Shown: piece after piece, positions 1 to 10,575 of the stretch
Layout: each line of letters starts with the position of its first letter
Position numbering within the stretch: the first letter of the stretch is position 1
DNA from: Primula veris
Lineage: Eukaryota; Streptophyta; Magnoliopsida; Ericales; Primulaceae
Reading direction: 5' to 3'
NCBI GenBank assembly: GCA_963682055.1
Contig: OY821746.1
Coordinates: forward strand, 26,230,481 to 26,294,480
Length of the DNA: 64,000 nt
The notes under the pieces: model-generated
What the model was told of the DNA's origin: nothing
Databases searched by the model: none
Seen by the model: the letters and a program-made list of their open reading frames with translations, nothing else
Made by a program: the position numbers and the translations under genes

Positions 1-107
1 ATAGGTTCGATTATCCTTGCCAACCATTTTTTTTATATAAAAATACATAATTGGGGACAACCAATTTTTTTTAGCCTCGAACAAGCTACACTAGCGGACC
101 GTCCCTG

Positions 108-155
108 GTTATCGTTTTGATTGTTTTCTCAATTTTTGTTATGAATTGCGGATAT
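108..155 (+). other. Fragment similar to the PMEI gene 3' end
   Basis: About 46 bases, including the string ttgttatgaattgcggata, nearly match the sequence just after the PMEI stop codon at 14482-14533, with only a few differences. This suggests the 3' untranslated end of a second PMEI-type copy lies at or just left of the window edge. No coding sequence of such a copy is visible here. Inference from similarity only. Confidence 0.4.
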
Positions 156-474
156 TTCCGGTTGACGCTGCGACGATACACTACGACGTCTAATGATATA
201 ACGGTACAAAACAAGAACTGTGTTTTTTTTAATCAGCAACGAAAACATAGCATATATAAAATTGGGATCTAACCCAGATATACAATAAAGAACATAAGGA
301 GATAGTGCAAGGCAACAAGATGCTCGAACCTATAAAAATTTAACAAGGTCGTGACATGATAATAAATAAAACAGTCAATCTAATTTGTATCATGTCTAAA
401 CTATTTCGATTCTCGTTATGATTATTGTAATATTTCTTTTTTTGTTTATCCGCATAATTGTATGATTTAAGAAC

Positions 475-705
475 TACTCCATCCGTTCTCATTTAATTGT
501 CCATTACGAAACTACGTATAATTTTGACCGGCCAATAACTTATATCAAAATTGTCGGAATGAAATTTTTTTAAATTTGATCATATAGTTCAAATGTTAAA
601 TTTTATGATTAGATTTTAAAAAAAAAATCATTTTGATAATTTTGATACAAAAGTTAAAATTGCACGTAGTTTCGTAGTAGACAATTAAATAGGAACCGGG
701 GAGTA
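475..705. mobile_element. Stowaway-type MITE (Tc1/mariner, non-autonomous)
   Basis: The element is about 230 bp and AT-rich. It begins TACTCCATCCGTTCTC and ends GGAACCGGGGAGTA. The two ends form an imperfect inverted repeat of about 45 bp, including GACAATTAAATAGGAACC against its complement, and are flanked by TA. The CTCC-TCCG start and TA target are hallmarks of plant Stowaway MITEs. It has no coding capacity. Confidence 0.8.
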
Positions 706-934
706 TCTGCTCAAATCACACGCAATAAAAAAAAATTACAATAACCATAACGAGAATCGAAATAGCACATATTGGCACACTAATCTATACTATTATATTC
801 TGTGCCTGAATGAACTTTTTGACATGACAATAAAAAAATCTTGAAGCCGTGTAAGTTTTAGATTTGTCAAAATATTACGAGTAAAATCAACGATTACAAC
901 CATATTGGCACACTAATTCATATTCGGGACCGAT
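706..934. other. AT-rich spacer, no gene seen
   Basis: Low-complexity intergenic DNA between the Stowaway MITE and the CGGG-rich element end. No supported coding sequence. Confidence 0.5.
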
Positions 935-1639
935 CGTAAATACTTAACCCGTATCCCGACCTGATTTTTCGGGATCCGATTTTTCGGGACCCGATTTTTC
1001 CGGATCCAGTAGGGTCGGGATAGTTTTATCCCGAATCTCCCGACATATTTTTTTTATTTTACGACAATGCCATTTTTTATTAACAATTTTCATTTGAAAA
1101 GTCTAAAAATGTTATTAACACGAAATATAATCCTAGTTTAAAAATAACACTCATAATAAATGCAAAAAGAAATTAACATGTAGTAGAAAAAATAGTATAA
1201 AACTATAAATAATATATTAGATAAAAAACTTAATACATTTTTTATCAGATTATTTTGGTATTTAGTTTTATTCACATAATAAAGGAGATACATTATCATT
1301 ATAATTTTTATAATCGGAAAATAATAATTATTTATCTTTTTTGAAGTAACAATATAACTTTTAATTATATTTTTTATTTTAATAGTTTCATATATTAAAA
1401 AAGGGTAATTCGCTATTAGTCATATTTTTGATACTTTATCCCTAAAATGTCATACATCAATGTTTTCATCCATAATAAGTCAAATTTTTTTAAAATTCAA
1501 CCAATTTACAAAAATGCCATCATCATAACATAGAAATTATCATTTCTCCCTCTAAAAATAAAAAATATATATATACAAAAAAATTAATAATATTTTCAAA
1601 ATAACAAAAAAAAAGTAACAAAAATTAGGAGAAATGCAT

Positions 1640-1835
1640 AAAAATAATAATAAACTTACTTTTTTCACAAAAATATAGCTTCTTTCACACAAAAAAAAGT
1701 TTTTTCACAAAAAAAATAGTTTTTTCACAAAAAAAAAAAAATTAGTTTTTTCATAAAAATAATAGTTTTTTCACACAAAAAAAATTCACAAAAAAAAATA
1801 ATTTTTCACAAAAAAAAAAGTCAAAATTTAAGAAG
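1640..1835. repeat. Degenerate ttttttcacaaaaaa repeat
   Basis: About ten imperfect copies of a 15-20 bp unit of the form ttttttcacaaaaaaaa in tandem. Low complexity, non-coding. Confidence 0.8.
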
Positions 1836-2019
1836 TGCATACGGAAAAAACCCAAAAATTTGAAAGGAAACAAAAAAAAAAACTCAAAAAATCCAAAAAA
1901 TCTCAAATTTTCCAGAAAAAATCCAAAAAATCAGAAAAAACTCAAAAAATTGAAAGAAAACAAAAAAAACTCAAAAGATCGAAAAAAAAAAACATAAAAT
2001 TGACTAAGATGCACAGTAA

Positions 2020-2950
2020 AGTGCATAACGTTCAATAAAATTGCATAAAAATGCATTAAAACGCATAAAAAAAATGCATAAAAAGCGATTAAAAGTGCAT
2101 ACGGGTCGATAAAAGTGCATAACAAGTGCATAAATTTGCGTAAAAAGGGCATAAATGTACATAACAAGTGCATATATTTGCATAAAAATGTGTATATGGT
2201 GCATAAAAATTGTATAAAAGTGCATAAAAAATGTATAAAAATACATAAAAAAGTGTATAAAATGTGCATAAAAATGCATATATGTGCATAAAAGTGTATA
2301 ACAAGTGCATAAAAATTGCATAACAAGTGCATAAACATGTATAACAAGTGCGTAAAAAATGCATAAAGTTACATTACAAATGCATAAATGTGCATAACAA
2401 GTGCATAAAGATACATAGAAAATGCATAAAGGTGCATAACAAGTGAATAAATGTGCATAAAAAGTACATAAAATTGCATAAAAAGTGCATAAAAGGGCTT
2501 AAATATGCATCAAACTGAATAAAAAGAGCATAAAATGTATAAAAAGTGCACAAAAGGGAATAATAAAGGCATAAATGTGTATAAAAAGTGCATAAAAATC
2601 GATCAAATTGCATAAAAAGTGCATACAATTGCATAAAAAATACATACGGTGCATAAAAAGTGCATGCGGTACATAAAAAGTGCATACAATACATATAAAG
2701 TGCATACAGATCAATAAAAAGTATATAAAAGGTGTATACGCGTGCATAAAAAGTGCATAAAAGGTTAATAAAAGTGCATACGAGTACATAAAAGATGTAT
2801 AAAAGTTCAATAAAATTGCATACGGATGCATAAAAAGTGCATAAAAGGTGCATAAAAGTGGACACGGGTGCATAAAATGTCAATAAAAATGCATGCAAAT
2901 GCCTATAAAATTGAATACGAGTGCATAAACAGTGAATAAAAAGGAATATA
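2020..2950. repeat. gtgcataaaa satellite array
   Basis: Dozens of degenerate 10-20 bp units built on gtgcataaaa or gtgcataacaa. The array has almost no stop codons on the minus strand, so long open frames rich in F, Y, L, C and M appear there, but these simply translate the repeat. It lies wholly inside the candidate MULE 1402-3860. Confidence 0.9.
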
Positions 2951-3383
2951 GTTTATAAAAAGTAGAAAACAATAATATTCAACTAACACAAATGAAAATG
3001 ATGATCATTCAATTTCCAAATCAACAATTCGTATGGAAAGCAATGACAAAATAAAAGAAAAAAAATCATTGCCGCAATTAAATTATAGTTGTATTTTCCA
3101 CTGTTTATCAGCAAAACTAAATTACAAAACCAAATCAACACTTTATGCATAGGACACCTTTTATGCACATGTGACTCATTTATTTCCACATATGGCATAG
3201 AAATTGGTCACCAAATCAGCAAATTCAAAAATAACAGAAATTGGTTAGGTGTCACGTGCCCAACCAAAGCTACTCTCTCTCACGTCGAGTTATGACCATT
3301 GTGATGGATGATCTCGCCATCGAGCTATGACCAAAGTCAGTTTTTTTTTCCCAAAATTACATCCAGAGAAACCAAGTATTATA

Positions 3384-3692
3384 CTATAAATACATAGTAT
3401 ATATATAGAGAGAGATAGACAGAGGGGTCAACGAATAGCAGCAACATAGGGCGGTAATCCGTCGCCATTCTTTCGGTGAAATCCCCACCGTCGGCTGCCA
3501 CCGTTGATCGCCACCTCCGACGAGATCCATCTCAAGTGACGAGGTGTTGATTGTCCACATCGTCGGTTGTCTACTCAACCACCCCAGCGACGTCGACGTC
3601 GACGTCGGCGCCGCCAATCTTCGACACTGCCTGGTAGAGCTCCGATGAGGAGCTCGTCTAAATAGATCGATGGAGATTAGAGAGAGAGACAT
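3384..3692 (-). other. GC-richer block with a 102-codon open frame, not recognised
   Basis: A block clearly richer in G and C than its surroundings, with an open frame on the minus strand starting near MSLSLISIDLFRR. I recognise no domain. Composition and position inside a non-autonomous MULE fit captured host DNA (Pack-MULE style), but the parent gene is unknown and the frame may be meaningless. Short gagaga runs flank it. Confidence 0.2.
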
Positions 3693-4155
3693 ATATAGAG
3701 AGAGAGTGGATTTTAGTTTACATTTAACGTGGTAGATGGAAAAATAGGAATATTAGGGTATTTATATTATTTATAAAGTGTGACCAATTGGGGAGAGTGA
3801 TCTTATTTGTGATGTTTTAGGGATTAACTTTTAAAAGTGTTACTTATTGGGGATTTTTCCTATTAAAAACTACAAATGTATATTATACTAATATAATTAT
3901 AACTAATATATGAAACAAAAAGAATTGTTACTCATATGATAGAGTGTTTACATTAAATGCTAAAGGTAAAATGTTTGATTATTATCATTTGCATTTGATA
4001 TAAATTAATTTACATTTCAGTGTTGAAATAAAAAAGATCATGTTATATAATATAAAATAAAAAACTAATTAAAAAATCGGATCGGCTCGAGACATCCGAC
4101 GAAATCAAAATTGCTATCTGATCCCGAAATTTGTCGGGATATTCCCCCGCCCTAA

Positions 4156-4432
4156 GTACATGTAAATGTAACTTTCCTTCAATATAATTTTATTTTATGT
4201 TATATTTTATATGATTAAGGGGAAAGGGGTGGAAGACAGCTAACTTTGATAACTACCAAAACTGCAAATAACATGAGCCATTAGATTTTAAAATAATGAG
4301 ATTAATGGCTATAATCTAATCTATTTGGGACCATATGCAATCCCTTATATTTCAAATCCAATTTTTTGTGTCCTTGATTGATTATTGTATATGAGTTTCA
4401 GTTTTTTCTTAAAGTATTTGACCATAGTATGT
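4156..4432. other. AT-rich spacer, no gene seen
   Basis: Intergenic AT-rich sequence between the CGGG-rich end and the 67-bp tandem duplication. Nothing supported. Confidence 0.5.
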
Positions 4433-4544
4433 TTTGAATTTATGTCAGTAACTTTTAAATATTTTTTGTATAAAATACTCCAACACATGGAGAAATGGAT
4501 TTGAATTTATGTCAGTAACTTTTAAATATTTTTTGTATAAAATA
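4433..4544. repeat. 67-bp tandem duplication split by the large MULE
   Basis: Unit 1 is 4433-4499. Unit 2 starts at 4500, is interrupted at 4544, and resumes at 13283-13313. The joined second unit reproduces unit 1, with the 9-bp TATAAAATA counted once. Unit 1 therefore serves as an uninterrupted reference for the insertion site of the MULE at 4545-13282. Confidence 0.9.
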
Positions 4545-4580
4545 GAGGTGAGCTCATTGTACTACATAAATTCTGGATTC

Positions 4581-4648
4581 ACTCTCAGACCGTAGATTAA
4601 ATCTACGGTCTACAGTCATTGACTGTAAACCGTAGATTAAATCTACGG
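4581..4648. repeat. Left subterminal palindromes of the MULE
   Basis: Two copies of the palindrome CCGTAGATTAAATCTACGG at 4590-4608 and 4630-4648. The spacer is itself an inverted repeat (acagtcattgactgt). Positions 4581-4611 match the reverse complement of 13216-13246 exactly. Repeated subterminal palindromes are plausible transposase binding sites, but this is inference. Confidence 0.9.
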
Positions 4649-5358
4649 TCTCTGTGTTTTCACAGATTTTTTGAAATTAAAAATTAAAATTAAAATTCTA
4701 ATAATTAAAATTAAAATACTGAATATTTTTTTCAAATTAAACATGATTTTTTTTTACATAAAAATGCCTTATGTTTAAAATTTGATATTTTTTTCAAGTG
4801 TATAATTTGATATTTTTTTCAAGTGTATAAGTTGATTTTTTTCAAGTGTATAAGTTGATATTTTTTTCAAATAAGACATTTTGTTTTTTTCAAATTTAAA
4901 AACAAAATGACTTATTTTTAAAATTTTACATAAAATAAATTACGAATATTCTAACAATCTGTAAAAATAAACACAAAATTTATACAAATTTACACAAAAA
5001 AAGTTGATTTGATAAATTTTATGTTTTTGGTTCATGTTATATTTTTGTCAAGTGTATAAGTTGATATTTATTGAATCATTAACTAAATCGTCAATTTTTG
5101 TGAAGTTTTTTTGGTTTGTATTTAACACTTGTATAACGCAATATGCAAACATGAATATCAACTTATAAATTTCATAAAACAAATTTATTAAACAAAATTT
5201 ACAACAAAATTTACAACAAAATTAAACAAAATTTACAACAAAATTTCATAGAACTAAATTTCATAAAACAAATTTATTAAACATTTGTTTACATCATATA
5301 AATTTACAACAAATTGGAAAAAATAGTAATTTACATAAAATTAAAAATAAAAAACCGA
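4649..5358. other. AT-rich 3' flank of the transposase gene inside the MULE
   Basis: Low-complexity AT-rich DNA with short repeats such as ttttttcaagtgtataa (about 4790-4870 and 5045). It probably holds the 3' untranslated region of the transposase. No further gene seen. Confidence 0.6.
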
Positions 5359-8055
5359 TTATGGACTTAGGTCTATAGGTTCTTCATTTGCTTTTTTCTT
5401 CCTCGATTGCTTTTCCAGCGTCATATATAATTTGAAATTTGGTCGAAAAAGTTCCTTCCATGGCGCAGCTGCCTCAGTGCGTGTTTGTTCCCACCGTGCT
5501 ATAATTCCTGGCATTGGGAAGATCCCTTCTTTAGGAATAACCTGAGCATAGTGACAACTGTTGACGAACACCATTACAGTCGGGATGTAATATGTCGTTC
5601 CCTGAGGCGGACCAGTATAAAGAGGTAAAAAAGTAGAGTTCCACACGTTTACCTCTCCATTTTGATTTTCCCATAAGGACAACAATACAATTGGCATATT
5701 GTAATGAGAAGCAATTAAAAAACCATACGACGGAAATCTCATCCATTTCTCAGAAGGTGCGGGATTTGTAGCATGATAAAAATTTAAACTTGATAAAATG
5801 TAATCATACCGGTAAGCTTCAAAGTCAAGATTCTCAAACAGCTCATAATAAACACCTTTCATTTGCTGCAGCTCTTGAAACAATTCACATCTTACCGCGT
5901 ACCAATCATCTTCCCCATGCTGTTTACCCGTCGCATTTGCAACTACCCGGAACCCACAGTTACCATCCCCACGCACATCATAAACCGTTTCGATGTAACT
6001 ATGTAACATAAACCATATTTGGTCACTGTACAGGAAGGTTGGCCTATTGGGGGTGGGTTTAGGGTTCTGGTTTCGCGGCCTCCTAGTTGGGTTTACCCTT
6101 ACCTCCGGTGTTTCATCCGCCTTGCCTTTACCCTTGTCCCTACTAGCACCAGCACTCTGTTCCTCCACATACTCCCATCCCGACTTATCCCTCTTACTAG
6201 ATTTGTCGCCTTTTCTAGGTCTCCCCCTATTTGCTCTCACTTCGGGGTCACTGACGGATGTTCTGGCTGGTACGGTTATCTCTCGGAGTTGTGTTTTCAT
6301 ACGCCGTTTTTCAACATTCGTTTTGCTAGCATAAACACTTTTAAACTCTTCTAGATCACCCTCTACCCCATAATCATCGGTGTTCCCATTATCATCAATT
6401 ACGTCTAATTTTTTCCAGAATGGATGAATATATTCTAGAGGAAGAGGCTTCCCGAATAAAATATGTTCACTCATAATATGATGACAAGGTAAACCGTGAG
6501 ACAATTTAAAACCGCAAGAACAATTCTCATCAGCCTGGCCACTACATTTTCTGTGTTCTTGGAATAATAAATCAAAGGCATAGTGTGTGATATACGACCT
6601 AAGATTTATAAATAGAGGCGTTTTTTCAGAATGTGGAAAATAAGACTTGCATTTATCCAACTTCGTCTTAATATCCTCAAACTGTTTTTCTAGAATTCTA
6701 TTCACCTCTACCCAAACAGTTTCAAGCGTGCCAGTATTAGTGGAAAGGGATCTTTTCAGCTTAGCATGTTGTTGTTCGGCTCGATTGCTAGTTCTGTTAC
6801 CTAGATGTGTTGTGTGGTTGGTATAGCATGCAACAAACTTTTCAACATAATCATTTAAAAGCTTGTCTACATACTTAATCACAGCAGGGTACGATTTGTA
6901 AGAGGTATTGAAATTAGTTCGGTTATAATTGTACTCCTCTATCGACTCAGAATCAACCAATAAACCCCAATCATCTAGAAACGTTTGCCACTCCTCGTCA
7001 GGGATCTTTTTACGGCAGTTTTTCAAAACATTTTTTGCAATATGAAAAGTGCACAAAATATGATGAGAATCGGGAAAAACAACGGATAAAGCATTTGATA
7101 AGGCCATTTCCCTGTCGGTTACAAACACCCTAGGTAGTATACACCCCTCCAATGTAACTTTAAATTTTTCCAATGCCCATATATAACTTTCTTGTGTCTC
7201 GTCACTCATGAAAACAAAACCTAAACAATATGTTTGGTTCGTTGATGTCATTCCTACGACTTCTAGAAATGACATATTAAAACGGTTTGTCCTATATGTA
7301 CAATCCATTAACAAGACATCAGGAAAAGCTTTGAACATCCTTATAGAATCGGGGTGTGCAAAAAATAAGTTCTCAAGGGAATGGGTTGATGGGTTCATAT
7401 TATAGTAGAACGTGTAGCGATGGCTATCCAACAAATTAAACAGTTCCTGTATCGGGTTTCTACCATCTCGTTCTTTAAATTTCAGTCCGGCCAAAAAATT
7501 ATGTATCGTTTTAGTGTTTGATACATTGTCAGGATTTCTATTTTTAATGGCCTCTAATATTGCACCAACTTTAAAACTACTTTGCCTTAAAGTTTTAACA
7601 ATTTCTTTTTCATCTTGGGTTAAACGAGCACGTCGTGCTTGCCCTTGGAGGTAAGTTGGAGGTGGGTGGTTATGTTGTCCATTTTCTACGTGACACATCC
7701 ATTCACCATTAACTACGTAACCTTTAATGAAAAATGGGCAATCTTTTTTCTTTGTACCTGATTTTACGGAAGATGGTTTCTTTTTTTCGTAAACCCCCGA
7801 TTTATCACATACAATATCAACATACGGTGTTCTGCTCCCATCACCCCCTCCAGACCTACGAATCGTAAGAATGAAACCCCAATTTCCAGCCACATCAGCA
7901 AGATCAGCAAGCATTTCATCCCTTGTTTCCCAAGTCAATTCATCAACTTCAAAGTGCTCTGAATAATCAGTTAGCTCATCGTTTGAGCCACTGGATGAAT
8001 TCGCATTGTTGTTGTTATTCCATTGGTTGTTGTCATAACCATAGTTGTAATTCAT
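5359..8055 (-). CDS. MULE transposase (FAR1/MURA type) fused to an OTU cysteine protease
   Basis: Intact single-exon frame of 898 residues. An Asn-rich start (1-25) is followed by a FAR1-type zinc DNA-binding domain (about 40-135; C83, C106, H128, H130). The MULE DDE domain (about 245-430) shows D251 in MDCTYR, D314 in VTDRE, CxxH at 335-338 and probable catalytic E427 in NRAEQQ. A SWIM zinc finger follows (C512, C514, C524, H526), then an AT-hook-like RGRPRKG (610-616) and a basic linker. The last 210 residues hold an OTU domain with GDGNCGFR (probable nucleophile C700) and NSCHYAQV (probable H835). The first part should bind the element ends and cut and rejoin DNA in the nucleus; OTU domains remove ubiquitin or related modifiers. 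The role of the protease in transposition is unknown. No frameshift or stop is present. Confidence 0.95.
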   Translation of the reverse strand: MNYNYGYDNNQWNNNNNANSSSGSNDELTDYSEHFEVDELTWETRDEMLADLADVAGNWGFILTIRRSGGGDGSRTPYVDIVCDKSGVYEKKKPSSVKSGTKKKDCPFFIKGYVVNGEWMCHVENGQHNHPPPTYLQGQARRARLTQDEKEIVKTLRQSSFKVGAILEAIKNRNPDNVSNTKTIHNFLAGLKFKERDGRNPIQELFNLLDSHRYTFYYNMNPSTHSLENLFFAHPDSIRMFKAFPDVLLMDCTYRTNRFNMSFLEVVGMTSTNQTYCLGFVFMSDETQESYIWALEKFKVTLEGCILPRVFVTDREMALSNALSVVFPDSHHILCTFHIAKNVLKNCRKKIPDEEWQTFLDDWGLLVDSESIEEYNYNRTNFNTSYKSYPAVIKYVDKLLNDYVEKFVACYTNHTTHLGNRTSNRAEQQHAKLKRSLSTNTGTLETVWVEVNRILEKQFEDIKTKLDKCKSYFPHSEKTPLFINLRSYITHYAFDLLFQEHRKCSGQADENCSCGFKLSHGLPCHHIMSEHILFGKPLPLEYIHPFWKKLDVIDDNGNTDDYGVEGDLEEFKSVYASKTNVEKRRMKTQLREITVPARTSVSDPEVRANRGRPRKGDKSSKRDKSGWEYVEEQSAGASRDKGKGKADETPEVRVNPTRRPRNQNPKPTPNRPTFLYSDQIWFMLHSYIETVYDVRGDGNCGFRVVANATGKQHGEDDWYAVRCELFQELQQMKGVYYELFENLDFEAYRYDYILSSLNFYHATNPAPSEKWMRFPSYGFLIASHYNMPIVLLSLWENQNGEVNVWNSTFLPLYTGPPQGTTYYIPTVMVFVNSCHYAQVIPKEGIFPMPGIIARWEQTRTEAAAPWKELFRPNFKLYMTLEKQSRKKKANEEPIDLSP

Positions 8056-8783
8056 TTTCGAAAAGTGTTTGTTTGTATATTTTATTGGGGAGGAATGAGG
8101 ATTTTTTTAGAGATTTCCGAAATGTGTTTGTGTTTGATTTTATGGTTTGTTAGAATTGGCAAAATTGAGTCATATTTATAGTGTAAGTTTACACTACAAA
8201 CCGTAGATTACTTTTACGGTTTGTAGTGAATTTTTGGTGTAGTCATTTCCAAACTTTAATAATGCATTGAGTAGTCATTTTCGGATAGGGTTGTCAAATC
8301 ATAATAATTCAAAAGTGATAAGGTGTTGTCGGAATTATTTTGATAGAAATGGTATCCAATGTAATTTACACTACAAACCGTAGATTACTTTTACGGTTTG
8401 TAGTGTTTTTTTTGGTGTAGTCATTTCCAAACTTTAATAATGCATTGAGTAGTCATTTTTGGATAGGGTTGTCAACTCATAATAATTCAAAAGTAATAAA
8501 GTGTTGTCGGATGCATTTGATGGAAATGGTATCCAATGTAATTTACACTACAAACCGTAGATTACTTTTACGGTTTGTAGTTTTTTTTATTTACGTTGTT
8601 TACGGTGATTCAGTGCAAAAAGTACATTCGTAAAATGTCGCTGCTCAAATCAGGGGTACAAACCGTACATTACTTTTACGGTTTCCACAAAATACATGCA
8701 AACCGTACATTTAATGTACGGTTTGTATGAAATCTGTACAAACCGTACATTAAATGTACGGTTTGTATGTAATTTTCAGAATA
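8056..8783 (-). promoter_or_regulatory. Upstream region of the transposase with palindromes and a 177-bp tandem repeat
   Basis: This lies just 5' of the transposase start and should hold its promoter. A 177-bp unit begins at 8188, 8365 and 8542 (two full copies and a part). Each unit starts with the near-palindrome accgtagattacttttacgg followed by tttgtagt. Downstream, three related palindromes built on accgtacatt...gtacggt occur around 8650-8765. The CCGTAGATT half matches the terminal palindromes of the same MULE, so the transposase could bind here and control its own gene (inference). Confidence 0.6.
8188..8582. repeat. 177-bp tandem repeat, about 2.2 copies
   Basis: Copies start at 8188, 8365 and 8542 with exact 177-bp spacing and few mismatches. 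The unit carries a CCGTAGATTAC...TTTTACGG near-palindrome and the string gtagtcatttccaaacttta. Confidence 0.9.
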
Positions 8784-9175
8784 TTTAGGGTTTTTTAGGG
8801 TTTAGGGTTTAGGGTTTAGGGTTTAGGGTTTAGGGTTTGTAATTTAGGGTTTAGGGTTTTTAATATAGGGTTTAGGGTTTAGGGTTTGTAATTTAGGGTT
8901 TAGGGTTTAGGGTTTAGGGTTTTTAATTTAGGGTTTAGGGTTTGTAATTTAGGGTTTAGGGTTTATGGTTTTTAATTTAGGGTTTAGGGTTTAGGGTTTG
9001 TAATTTAGGGTTTAGGGTTTACGGTTTGTAATTTAGGGTTTAGGGTTTTTAATATAGGGTTAGGGTTTACGGTTTGTAATTTAGGGTTTAGGGTTTAGGG
9101 TTTAGGGTTTGTAATTTAGGGTTTAGGGTTTAGGGTTTTTAATTTAGGGTTTAGGGTTTAGGGTTTAGGGTTTGT
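8784..9175. repeat. Internal telomere-like (TTTAGGG)n array
   Basis: About 390 bp of TTTAGGG units, in runs of two to six, broken by TTTGTAA, TTTTTAA or TTTACGG variants. TTTAGGG is the usual plant telomere repeat. The array sits inside a bounded transposon between the PMD gene 3' end and the transposase promoter, so it is interstitial and not a chromosome end. Confidence 0.95.
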
Positions 9176-10572
9176 AAAAACTCAATATTGGTTCTATCAA
9201 TTAAAATACAGAATATTTTTTACAAACATACAAATCAAACATACGAATCAAATTAAACTTACGAAATTATAACGTACAAATCAAACATAGAAATCAAATA
9301 CAAAAACAGTGCATTTATTTTTTTTTGTAACGACTAAATGTTTTAAAGTTCGACATAGGGTGCATCTTTCCCGCCGATGTTAATCTATCCGATGACAGCT
9401 CAGCAGACTCTTCGATTTCGTTTAGCTCCGTACGCCGTCTTTGTCGCTGCTGCGATTCTGGATGCGGCGCACGCTCGTGGGATGTAATTGTCAACCCCCG
9501 ACTCCAACTATCGGTGGACTGATGACTAGGATGATGATCGAACGGAACATCGGTCTGAACGTAGTCCGACCCAGCAAAAGAAGAACGACGACGATGACTG
9601 CTTGAACTCGGACCCGGACCCTGATCTGTGGTCGGGTGTCGACCTCCAGTCGATCTTCTACCCCCGCTACTAGATTCGCCTCTTTCGTCGGGACGCCGAC
9701 AACTTGAAGCCCTAGTGTAAGTTCGTGGGTCGTAACGTAGGTCGTCATCACCATCGTCGTCGTCGTCGTCGTCGTCATCCCCCTCCGACTGTTCATCAGC
9801 TGACCCATACGGATTCATACCCATTTCAGCGAACTCCTTACGTAGTAAGTCCACGTCCGTTTTCATTTTCGCTTGTTTGAACGATTTGAAACTGCGGCGC
9901 AACATCGCTTTCTGTAAAAAAAAAAACAATAAAAAACGATTTATTAGTATTGAAATATACATAAAAAGAAGTAACGATTTATTAGTAAAAAACGATTTAG
10001 TAGTTACCATTTTATTGAAGACACCCGTATTCTCCCGGAAACCGTGAGGGGGCGGGGCAAGTTCAGGTGGGTTTATGAAGATGCGGGTCCGCTCTCTATA
10101 CCATTTCATGTAACCCGGTGACGTCCCCGTGCCATATTCGCCGTTAATAAGACGGGTGTGGCGGTCATTCCACACGGCTATAAATTCTCCGGTTAGTAAA
10201 GGCCAGTCGTGTTTTTGCCCAACCCCATATCTTCTATCCTTGCCGTGACCCTGTCTTGGTTTCCAAATATACGTAGGGACCCGCTGCACAAAACCGAACT
10301 GCCTCATGAACCTGTCCGCGGGGTGGTACTCAATCTTCTCATTACAAATGAGAGGCACAGAACAATGCCACATATACCGGCCCCGCGTGCAGTATTCCGG
10401 ATACTGATTAAGATCCCCGTAAGGTTGCCACACTATCTGTAATCATCAAATTAGAATATATAAACAATGGTTTAAAAATAGACGAGTAATAAATTCTGCG
10501 AAGATAAGACCAATGCAAACATATACAACATATAATACGTAAGTTACATATAATACGAAAATTAAAATTTAC

Positions 10573-10575
10573 CTA
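10573..10575 (-). other. Premature TAG stop at the exon 2 donor of the MULE PMD gene
   Basis: Exon 2 ends GAATAG just before the donor GTAAAT, and exon 3 continues IVWQPY in phase. An ancestral CAG, giving the usual CAG|GT donor context and Q in SPEQIVW, is likely. That would be a single C-to-T change in a CHG context. Confidence 0.7.

Larger units (their letters stand above)
1402..3860. mobile_element. Non-autonomous MULE candidate with 9-bp target duplication
   Basis: TATTAAAAA occurs exactly at 1393-1401 and 3861-3869, directly abutting the two ends. The ends are imperfect inverted repeats of roughly 60 bp that share ATCCCTAAAA at corresponding positions; the outermost bases are GGGTAATTCGC against GGAAAAATCCCC. 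A 9-bp duplication is the signature of Mutator-like elements. The inside has no transposase: it holds poly-A/T rich DNA, a gtgcataaaa satellite and a GC-richer block (about 3420-3660) that could be captured gene sequence. It would depend on a transposase supplied elsewhere. Confidence 0.6.
935..4155. mobile_element. Probable hAT-like remnant with CGGG-rich ends
   Basis: Left end (about 935-1055) and right end (about 4075-4155) both carry repeated TCGGGAT/ATCCCGA motifs in opposite orientation. TATCCCGAC followed by a TTTCGGGATC motif appears at the left and in reverse complement at the right. Such CGGG-rich imperfect inverted ends are common in plant hAT-derived elements. A candidate MULE (1402-3860) lies inside. 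Target duplication and exact ends were not resolved, so family and limits are tentative. Confidence 0.35.

Noticed and set aside
1835..2898. Several long minus-strand open frames rich in F, Y, L, C and M
   Set aside because: They translate the gtgcataaaa satellite in several frames at once. No start context or domain.
6019..6354. Plus-strand open frames over the transposase gene
   Set aside because: Antisense shadows of the transposase-OTU coding sequence.
8784..9175. Chromosome end or telomere
   Set aside because: The array lies inside a transposon with intact borders and unique sequence on both sides.
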